Source: Microcoleus sp. CAWBG506 | GTDB taxonomy: Bacteria > Cyanobacteriota > Cyanobacteriia > Cyanobacteriales > Microcoleaceae | DNA: 64,000 nucleotides | Reading direction: 5' to 3' | Assembly: GCA_020883125.1 (NCBI GenBank) | Contig: JAHREW010000018.1 | Span: 30,851 to 94,850 of the forward strand | Shown: positions 54,776-61,545 of the stretch, piece by piece | Layout: each line of letters starts with the position of its first letter | Position numbering within the stretch: the first letter of the stretch is position 1 | Program-made: the position numbers and the translations under genes | The notes under the pieces: model-generated | Database searches by the model: none | Seen by the model: only the letters and a program-made list of their open reading frames with translations | Told to the model about the DNA's origin: nothing

Positions 54776-55282
54776 TTATCGACGGCGGACAAAAAGCTGA
54801 GTAAAATAATACTCCCCTTTCGCATTTTTCGCAATCCCAATCCCAGTCAAATTAAACTGACCCTCCATATTCTTACGGTGTCCGTCACTCTTAATCCAAC
54901 CATCAACAGCATTGCGTACCGGGTCGCTGAAGCCCATGTTGTAAGCCACATTTTCAGCTACACTTTGATAGGGAATCGCGAGCGCCTTTGCCCGCCCCTC
55001 AAACCCATCATGGCTAAACTTAACCTTCCCACTCGCCATATTTTCGCTATGAATCCTAGCTTGCTTAGTAATACGCGGATCGATACTAAGTGGCGGCAAC
55101 TTCTTAGATGCTCGATATTGATTAACTTGTTCGTTTACCGCTGTTTCTAAATCAGCAATTGAACTAGAAGCAAGATTAGCATTCATGGGATTTTGTGGCA
55201 GGGATTCTGTAGGAATTAGCTGGGAACAATTAGGCAGGATTGTTAGCAATCCTAGGAACATCAAAACTAAAGATTTGTACAT
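54776..55282 (-). CDS. CAP/SCP-domain secreted protein
   Basis: The 168-residue product begins with a signal sequence (MYKSLVLMFLGLLTILPNC); the LPNC is a weak lipobox, so it may be a lipoprotein. The CAP domain (about 45-165) shows QVNQYRASKKLPPLSIDPRI, the His of KFSHDGFEGRA, and ENVAYNMGFSDPVRNAVDGW, then HRKNMEGQFNLTGIGIAK, all family motifs. The role of bacterial CAP proteins outside the cell is largely unknown. The TAA stop abuts the heptamer array. It lies downstream of trpB on the same strand, 69 bp away, without an obvious functional link. Confidence 0.9.
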   Translation of the reverse strand: MYKSLVLMFLGLLTILPNCSQLIPTESLPQNPMNANLASSSIADLETAVNEQVNQYRASKKLPPLSIDPRITKQARIHSENMASGKVKFSHDGFEGRAKALAIPYQSVAENVAYNMGFSDPVRNAVDGWIKSDGHRKNMEGQFNLTGIGIAKNAKGEYYFTQLFVRRR

Positions 55283-55351
55283 GACCTAAACCGAGAGAGC
55301 AAGTTAATTGTTACTAATTCCTACAGAGCGATCGCCCAAAATTCCGTTAAA

Positions 55352-56593
55352 CTAAATATTCAGAACCTTCGCCACAGTGTTCACATCCTTGTCACCACGT
55401 CCAGAACAGTTAAGCACAATCCGCGGACTGCCGGTTAACTGCGGACAAAGAGTCTCCAAATAGGCGATCGCATGAGCAGTTTCCAAAGCCGGAATAATCC
55501 CCTCCAACTGCGACAACCGTTGAAAAGCATCCAAAGCTTGTACATCAGTAACACTGTAATATTCAGCCCTACCAACATCCTTCAAATAACTGTGTTCCGG
55601 CCCCACACCAGGATAATCCAAACCTGCACTAATCGAATGCGGCTCAATGACTTGGCCCTCATTATCCTGCAACAAATAACTCATCGCCCCGTGCAGAACA
55701 CCCACAGTTCCCTTAGTCAAAGTAGCCGCGTGTTTATCAGTTTCCACACCTTCTCCCGCCGCTTCAACACCAATTAACCGCACAGTTTCTTCCCCAACAA
55801 ATTCATGAAAAAGACCCATAGCATTGGAACCACCGCCCACACAAGCTAATAAGATATCCGGCAAACCATTCCACTTTTCTAGACACTGAGCGCGGGTTTC
55901 TTCACCAATAATTGCATGAAAATCGCGCACCATCATCGGGTAAGGATGGGGACCAGCCACAGAACCCAGAATATAATGAGTTGTTTCCACATTTGTTACC
56001 CAATCGCGAATCGCTTCGGAAGTAGCATCTTTGAGAGTTCCAGTACCCGCTGAAACACCCCGAACTTCCGCTCCCATCAAGCGCATTCTGAATACATTTA
56101 AAGCCTGTCTTTCCATGTCATGAACGCCCATGTAGACAACGCATTCAATGCCGAATCGAGCGCAAACAGTGGCAGTAGCAACACCATGTTGACCAGCTCC
56201 CGTTTCCGCAATCACGCGCTTTTTGCCCATGCGTTTTGCGAGCAATGCTTGAGCCAAAGCATTGTTAATTTTGTGAGCACCAGTGTGGTTTAAATCTTCG
56301 CGTTTGAGGTAAATTTGCGGGCCAGTTCCGTCTGGTTTAGCGTAGTGTTCGGTGAGGCGTTCGGCGAAATATAAGGGGCTGGGGCGGCCGACATAATCCT
56401 TGAGTAATTGTTGGAGTTGCTGTTGAAATTCGGGCTCGCTGCGGTATTTGTGGAAAGCGGCTTCGAGTTCAAATAAAGCCGGCATCAGGGTTTCTGGGAC
56501 ATATTTGCCACCAAATTTGCCAAATCTGCCGAGGGAGTCGGGGCGTTGGGCGGTGGTGGTTTCGGTGGTGAGACGCAGGGGTGTGACTGTCAC
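55352..56593 (-). CDS. trpB: Tryptophan synthase beta subunit
   Basis: Condenses indole with L-serine to tryptophan using PLP. The core shows [20 protein letters not shown], the PLP lysine in [14 protein letters not shown], the [10 protein letters not shown] motif and the phosphate-binding [11 protein letters not shown] placed the start at a GTG (56593), giving MTVTPLRL and 413 residues, the usual size. The longest frame (to an ATG at 56773) adds 60 residues that match no TrpB. trpA and other trp genes are not adjacent. Confidence 0.93.
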   Translation of the reverse strand: MTVTPLRLTTETTTAQRPDSLGRFGKFGGKYVPETLMPALFELEAAFHKYRSEPEFQQQLQQLLKDYVGRPSPLYFAERLTEHYAKPDGTGPQIYLKREDLNHTGAHKINNALAQALLAKRMGKKRVIAETGAGQHGVATATVCARFGIECVVYMGVHDMERQALNVFRMRLMGAEVRGVSAGTGTLKDATSEAIRDWVTNVETTHYILGSVAGPHPYPMMVRDFHAIIGEETRAQCLEKWNGLPDILLACVGGGSNAMGLFHEFVGEETVRLIGVEAAGEGVETDKHAATLTKGTVGVLHGAMSYLLQDNEGQVIEPHSISAGLDYPGVGPEHSYLKDVGRAEYYSVTDVQALDAFQRLSQLEGIIPALETAHAIAYLETLCPQLTGSPRIVLNCSGRGDKDVNTVAKVLNI

Positions 56594-56850
56594 GGACTTT
56601 GTGGGGATAATGGGACAGATTTTATTATATCGAGTCCATGGGACTATGGGCGATCGGGTAATTTTGCCAGGGCTGCAAAAAATCGCTGGGATGTCTATGC
56701 TGTCGTTGACCCCCTCGCCAATGGCCTCTGCACAGGTTGCGCTGTATGGGGTGTATAGTGCAGGAGTCCCCACTCGCTGGGGAAACTAATTGAATGGAAA
56801 CTTAACAATTATAAATTCTGTTCTTCCTAATCCAAAGCAATTTTGTCCTT

Positions 56851-56915
56851 GGGCGGGGGCGGGTTTATTATATTGTTGGTTTCCGACGTAGATTATTTGT
56901 AAAACCCGCCCCTAC
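56851..56915. repeat. GTAGGGGCGGG palindromic element, copy 1
   Basis: GGGCGGGGGCGGGTTTATTA at the left and TTGTAAAACCCGCCCCTACA at the right form an inverted pair around a 30-bp AT-rich centre. It is the first of three copies in about 1 kb. The rest of 56594-57387 holds only repeats; no gene was seen. Confidence 0.6.
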
Positions 56916-57171
56916 ACACTTGGGCTTTGCGATCTCCTAGGGCATAGTACCAATCTAAGAAAGAAATCCTGCCATCGGGTCGGATCTAACGTCGAATTTC
57001 TCTCGGCTGTACTTCCATAATTTTATCACAGTCGATCGCCAATTTCTATAATTTAGCTGACTCCGATAAACTGTGGAACTTGAGCCGATAATCCATAACA
57101 TCTTCAAGTACCATCTGAAGCAATAGGCAACTCACTACCCTATCCCTAAACATCAGAAACATCAACCTCTC

Positions 57172-57216
57172 TCATCTCTTCCTCTGCGCCCTCTGCGCCC
57201 TCTGCGGTTAAAACCT
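57172..57216 (-). repeat. Dispersed intergenic repeat, copy 5 (reverse)
   Basis: CCTCTGCGCCCTCTGCGCCC followed by TCTGCGGTTAAA is the complement of the AACCGCAGAGGGCGCAGAGG core. Confidence 0.6.
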
Positions 57217-57292
57217 CCACAAACAACCATAAACGATATAATTGAATTAAAACAGGGAAATGCGCTATCAACAGCCCAAAAAATCAATTCCC

Positions 57293-57354
57293 GTAGGGGC
57301 GGGTTTTACGAATAATATTTAATACCAACAAACAATCTAAATAAACCCGCCCCC
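57293..57354. repeat. GTAGGGGCGGG palindromic element, copy 2
   Basis: GTAGGGGCGGGTTTTACGAA and AATAAACCCGCCCCC are inverted. The centre is an inverted relative of copy 1 (ACAATCTAAATAAACCC against GGGTTTATTATATTGT). It ends 33 bp before the SUI1 start. Confidence 0.65.
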
Positions 57355-57387
57355 ACCCACAAAAAAATCTCCAAACACCAAACTACT

Positions 57388-57756
57388 ATGAGTACATCAA
57401 AACCCAAAAACTCCAATACAAATAACCAATCAGGAAAACGAATAGTTTACTCCGAATTTGGCAACATAGACAACTCCGCAGCCCTCCAACGAGGCGTACA
57501 AGAAGTCCCCCCAAATCAACAAAACCTCAAAATCGAAGCATCCCGAAAAGGAAGAGGAGGCAAAACAGTGACAGTCATCAGCGGCTTTCAGGAAAAACCA
57601 GAAACCTTAGCCACTTTAGCCAAACAATTAAAAGCTCAATGCGGCACAGGCGGCACTCTCAAAGATAACGAAATCGAAATTCAAGGCGAACACAAGCAAA
57701 AACTCCTAGAAATCATCACAAAACTAGGCTATAAAGCTAAAATTAGTGGAGGGTAA
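57388..57756 (+). CDS. SUI1/eIF1-like translation factor (YciH)
   Basis: The 122-residue product has a variable N-terminal part and a SUI1 domain (about 50-120). KGRGGKTVTVISGFQ, the LKAQCGTGGTLKDNEIEIQG block and the C-terminal GDHK-like GEHKQKLLEIITKLGYKAK are the family signature. Bacterial YciH is thought to help fidelity of initiation. Repeat elements abut both ends, including one starting 5 bp after the stop. Confidence 0.93.
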   Translation: MSTSKPKNSNTNNQSGKRIVYSEFGNIDNSAALQRGVQEVPPNQQNLKIEASRKGRGGKTVTVISGFQEKPETLATLAKQLKAQCGTGGTLKDNEIEIQGEHKQKLLEIITKLGYKAKISGG

Positions 57757-57760
57757 ATTA

Positions 57761-57828
57761 GTAGGGGCGGGGCGGGTTTATGAGATACTTAGTTGTCAAC
57801 ATAGATGGTTGGTAAAACCAGCCCCTAC
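57761..57828. repeat. GTAGGGGCGGG palindromic element, copy 3
   Basis: GTAGGGGCGGGGCGGGTTTA and GGTAAAACCAGCCCCTAC are inverted. The element contains an ATGGTTGG in frame with recR, which creates a false 29-residue N-terminal extension of RecR. Confidence 0.65.
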
Positions 57829-57891
57829 ATCGCGCAAATTATACAAGCAACAATCCACCGGAAACGATCTTACAAATTACCGCCGATTTTA

Positions 57892-58485
57892 ATGTACACT
57901 AGACCCTTAGCCCGCTTGATCGAACAATTGCAGCGCTTGCCAGGAATCGGTCCCAAAAGTGCCCAACGACTCGCCTTACATATTTTAAAACGACCCCACG
58001 AAGAAGTGGAAACCCTGGCTCAATCCTTAATTGATGCCAAACAGCAGGTAGGATTTTGTCAAGTGTGCTTTCACCTCTCTGCTGAACCTGTTTGCGAAAT
58101 TTGTCACAATCCTAACCGTGACAATTCTACCATTTGCGTAGTCTCCGAATCCCGCGATGTCATTGCGTTGGAAAAAACACGGGAATACGGAGGTAAATAT
58201 CATGTTATCGGCGGTGTCATCTCCCCCATGGATGGAATTGGCCCGGAACAATTGAACATTCAACCCTTAGTCAGACGTGTTAGTCTGCAAAAGATTGAAG
58301 AGGTAATTATTGCGATTAGTCCCAGTGTGGAAGGTGAGACGACTACGCTTTATATTGGCCGTTTATTGAAACCTTTTACACGGGTGACTCGCATTGCTTT
58401 TGGTTTGCCGATGGGGGGAGATTTGGAGTATGCTGATGAGGTGACTTTGGCCCGCGCTTTGGAGGGAAGGAGGGAGTTTGATTAG
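57892..58485 (+). CDS. recR: Recombination protein RecR
   Basis: With RecF and RecO it loads RecA on gapped DNA. From the ATG at 57892 ([20 protein letters not shown]) the product has 197 residues, the family's normal size. The helix-hairpin-helix is [17 protein letters not shown]. The Cys4 zinc finger is [16 protein letters not shown] (about 58-73), and the Toprim domain contains [16 protein letters not shown] longer frame from 57805 lies in a repeat element and is not favoured. Confidence 0.96.
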   Translation: MYTRPLARLIEQLQRLPGIGPKSAQRLALHILKRPHEEVETLAQSLIDAKQQVGFCQVCFHLSAEPVCEICHNPNRDNSTICVVSESRDVIALEKTREYGGKYHVIGGVISPMDGIGPEQLNIQPLVRRVSLQKIEEVIIAISPSVEGETTTLYIGRLLKPFTRVTRIAFGLPMGGDLEYADEVTLARALEGRREFD

Positions 58486-58499
58486 TTGAATATGGCTAA

Positions 58500-58550
58500 G
58501 GGAAACGAACCGCGAAGACGCGAAGCACACGAAGGCAGAAAGAGAAGAGT
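58500..58550 (+). repeat. Dispersed intergenic repeat, copy 6 (degenerate)
   Basis: GAACCGCGAAGACGCGAAGC and a purine-rich tail match the copy at the start of the window. Confidence 0.5.
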
Positions 58551-58606
58551 TTATAATTGGTCAAATTCAAAGTTAAACTAAGCAAAGTTACCAAAAGTAA
58601 AAAATC

Positions 58607-60769
58607 ATGGCTACATTCGATCGCCCTTTAAGTTACCCCACAACGCGCAAAATCGACCAAACCGACGATTACCACGGTGTCCCAGTATCGGACCCCTACA
58701 GATGGCTGGAAAATCCAGACTCTGAGGAAACCCAGGCTTGGGTGGAAGCCCAAAACGCAGTCACTTTTGGCTATCTCCAGGAAATTCCGGCTAGGGAAAA
58801 AATTAAGCAGCGACTGACTCAGCTTTGGAATTACGAAAGATATGGCATACCTTTTAAAGAGGGCGATCGCTATTTTTATTACAAAAATGACGGTCTACAA
58901 AATCAATCTATTCTCTATACTTTAACATCTCTTGATGGTGAACCGCAAGTATTAATTGACCCTAATACTTTATCGGAAGATGGCACTGTTGCTTTGGGTG
59001 GTATGGCTATTAGTGAAGATGGCAAACTTATGGCCTATGGTTTGTCTACTTCCGGTTCCGATTGGCAAGAGTGGAAAGTCCGCGATGTCGAAACTGGCGC
59101 AGATTTATCAGACCATTTAAAGTGGCTCAAATTCTCCGGCGCATCTTGGACTCACGACGGTAAAGGCTTTTTTTACAGTCGCTATGATGAACCTAATGAA
59201 AAAAGCAAACATGAAGATGTTAATTATTACCAAAAATTGTTTTACCACAGGCTAGGCACTCCCCAATCGCAAGATGTCTTAATTTACGATCGCCCTGACC
59301 AAAAAGAATGGGGTTTTAGTGCTGGCGTTACTGAAGATGGCAAATATTTAATTATATCAGTTTGGCGCGGTACTGACCCCCAAAACCTGATTTTTTACAA
59401 AGATTTAACCGCCCCAGAATCCGCTGTCATAGAACTGATTAACAAATTTGAAGCGGAGTACAATTTTATCGACAATGATGGCTCTGTTTTCTGGTTTAAA
59501 ACCGATTTGAATGCACCGCTCGGCCGCGTAATTGCGATCGACATTAACAACCCCCCAGCGCCATCTCTCGCTGGCGATGAAACCCCCCCGTCGCCCCCCC
59601 TTAGTAAGGGGGGAATTGATTTGTCGCCCCCCCTTACTAAGGGCGGGATTCAGGGGGGGTTCACAGAAATTATCCCCGAAGCAGCCGAAACCCTGGGAGG
59701 AATTGGTCTCCTCAACAATAAATTTGTCACTTCCTACCTAAAAGATGCCTACACCCAAATTAAAATCTTCAATTTAGATGGCTCTTTTGTGCGACAAATA
59801 GCATTGCCCGGAATTGGTTCAGCCGGAGGATTTGGCGGTAAGCGACACGAAACAGAAACTTTTTATGCTTATACCAGTTTTACAACGCCTAATACCATTT
59901 ACAGCTACAATATGCTGACAGATGAAAGCAAAATTTACCGCCAGCCAAAGGTAGATTTCAACCCGGATGATTACGAGACAAAGCAAGTATTTTATCCCAG
60001 CCAAGATGGTACTCAAGTACCGATGTTTATCACTCACAAAAAAGGTTTGCAGCTAGATGGTAATAACCCCACGTATCTTTATGGCTACGGTGGTTTTAGT
60101 ATATCCCTAACTCCCAGTTTTTCTGTTAGCAGAGTTGTGTGGTTGGAGATGGGTGGGGTTTATGTCACAGCTTGTTTGCGGGGTGGTGGCGAATACGGCG
60201 AAGCATGGCACCAAGCAGGGACGAAGTTGAACAAACAAAATGTGTTTGATGATTTTATCAGCGCGGCCGAATGGTTGATCGCAAACAAATACACTCAGCC
60301 AGCAAAATTGGCGATCGCAGGTGGTAGTAATGGTGGCTTATTGGTGGGAGCCTGCATGACTCAGCGGCCTGAGTTGTTCGGTGCAGCATTGCCCGCTGTG
60401 GGTGTGATGGATATGTTGCGGTTCCACAAGTTTACCATTGGTTGGGCTTGGACTTCCGAATATGGTTCGCCGGAAAATGCAGCAGAATTTCCCACAATTT
60501 ATGGCTATTCTCCCTTGCACAATCTCAAACCGGGCACGGCTTATCCGGCGACGATGATTACCACAGCAGATCATGACGATCGCGTTGTTCCAGCTCATAG
60601 TTTCAAGTTTGCTTCGGCTTTGCAAGAAATGCACGGGGGAGAAAAACCGGTGTTGATTCGCATTGAAACTAAGGCTGGACACGGTGCTGGTAAACCAACG
60701 GCGAAAGTGATTGAAGAATTGGCTGATGAATGGGCTTTTCTGGTGCGGGAACTGAGTATTAACGCTTAG
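58607..60769 (+). CDS. Prolyl oligopeptidase (S9A) with repeat-derived insert
   Basis: Cytoplasmic serine peptidase cutting short peptides after proline. The 720-residue product has the N-terminal segment DDYHGVPVSDPYRWLENPDS, a seven-bladed propeller (about 80-430) and the alpha/beta hydrolase domain. The catalytic triad is visible: Ser in AGGSNGGLL, Asp in DHDDRVVP and His in KAGHGAGKP. At residues about 320-352 the propeller carries PPSPPLSKGGIDLSPPLTKGG, an in-frame insert encoded by a C/G-rich palindromic repeat (59583-59661). Without it the length would match the family (about 690). It ends before a strong terminator-like hairpin. Confidence 0.95.
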   Translation: MATFDRPLSYPTTRKIDQTDDYHGVPVSDPYRWLENPDSEETQAWVEAQNAVTFGYLQEIPAREKIKQRLTQLWNYERYGIPFKEGDRYFYYKNDGLQNQSILYTLTSLDGEPQVLIDPNTLSEDGTVALGGMAISEDGKLMAYGLSTSGSDWQEWKVRDVETGADLSDHLKWLKFSGASWTHDGKGFFYSRYDEPNEKSKHEDVNYYQKLFYHRLGTPQSQDVLIYDRPDQKEWGFSAGVTEDGKYLIISVWRGTDPQNLIFYKDLTAPESAVIELINKFEAEYNFIDNDGSVFWFKTDLNAPLGRVIAIDINNPPAPSLAGDETPPSPPLSKGGIDLSPPLTKGGIQGGFTEIIPEAAETLGGIGLLNNKFVTSYLKDAYTQIKIFNLDGSFVRQIALPGIGSAGGFGGKRHETETFYAYTSFTTPNTIYSYNMLTDESKIYRQPKVDFNPDDYETKQVFYPSQDGTQVPMFITHKKGLQLDGNNPTYLYGYGGFSISLTPSFSVSRVVWLEMGGVYVTACLRGGGEYGEAWHQAGTKLNKQNVFDDFISAAEWLIANKYTQPAKLAIAGGSNGGLLVGACMTQRPELFGAALPAVGVMDMLRFHKFTIGWAWTSEYGSPENAAEFPTIYGYSPLHNLKPGTAYPATMITTADHDDRVVPAHSFKFASALQEMHGGEKPVLIRIETKAGHGAGKPTAKVIEELADEWAFLVRELSINA
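59583..59661. repeat. CCCCCCTTAGTAAGGGGGG repeat inside a coding region
   Basis: Two tandem half-copies contain CCCCCCCTTAGTAAGGGGGG (59594-59613) and CCCCCCCTTACTAAGGGCGG. They end in GGGGGG followed by TTC. The sequence is related to the CCCCTTTATAAGGGGGGG repeat at 5.05 kb and is read in frame as PPLSKGG-type peptide. Confidence 0.8.
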
Positions 60770-60921
60770 AAAGCCAGCGCTGGAGGGTGCGATCGCCTCT
60801 AGCGATCTCAAATCCGGGTATCATAGCCCTTGTAGAGTAAGTCGCTGAACAATTCTCGCCAACCACACAAAGATGCGACAAGGGAAGCAAACCCGGATTT
60901 GATATTACAGCATTGTTTTTT

Positions 60922-60967
60922 GAGATCCCGGACAACTTTTACCAAGTCGGGGATCTCGCTATTTTAA
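60922..60967 (+). terminator. Terminator-like hairpin after the peptidase gene
   Basis: GAGATCCC (60922-60929) pairs with GGGATCTC (60950-60957); the loop side also pairs partly. It is followed by GCTATTTTAAA. It lies 150 bp after the stop. The remaining gap to 61545 is very AT-rich with no gene that I can support. Confidence 0.55.
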
Positions 60968-61545
60968 ATTTACAGTGGGGAATTTTGGGTTTATTAATTT
61001 TTTCACTATTTAATTGTAATTTTTAAATTTATATGATAATTTTTACCATTAATTATGGTAATTATAAACTATATAACTATTAAACTATTAATTGTCAATA
61101 CCTATATTTTTTGACATTGATTTAATTATTCACATTCTTTATTTTAAAAATATTTTGCCTCCATCTTGAGAGAACTAATGTAAATATAAACACACTCGAA
61201 ATAATTGCGAACTCGCAATTACTGAAAGTTGTTCGCACGTATTGAGCTAATTGTCGATCGCCCTCTGAAAGCTTTGTCACCCTTGCAAAATCCAGACTTT
61301 AGCTACAGTTGAAATACCTGTAAGTGCTGAATTTTCTCAGATTTAGGGTAATTTTTTGTCTGAGGCGATCGCAGTTATACCATTGCATTATATGTATAAA
61401 ATCTACTTAGTTAATCTCACTAAATAGTAAAAAACACGTAAGTATTTTATAGTTAACAACAATCCATTACAAAACTTAATATTTTATCGTTTGTCGATTT
61501 TTCTAATATCGGTTAGCTTAAACGAGGCAATTAAGTCGATCGGAA

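Noticed and set aside
56594..56773. 60-residue N-terminal extension of TrpB
   Set aside because: It has no similarity to TrpB; a GTG at 56593 gives the normal start and length.
57805..57891. 29-residue N-terminal extension of RecR
   Set aside because: It is encoded mostly by a palindromic repeat and precedes the conserved RecR start at 57892.
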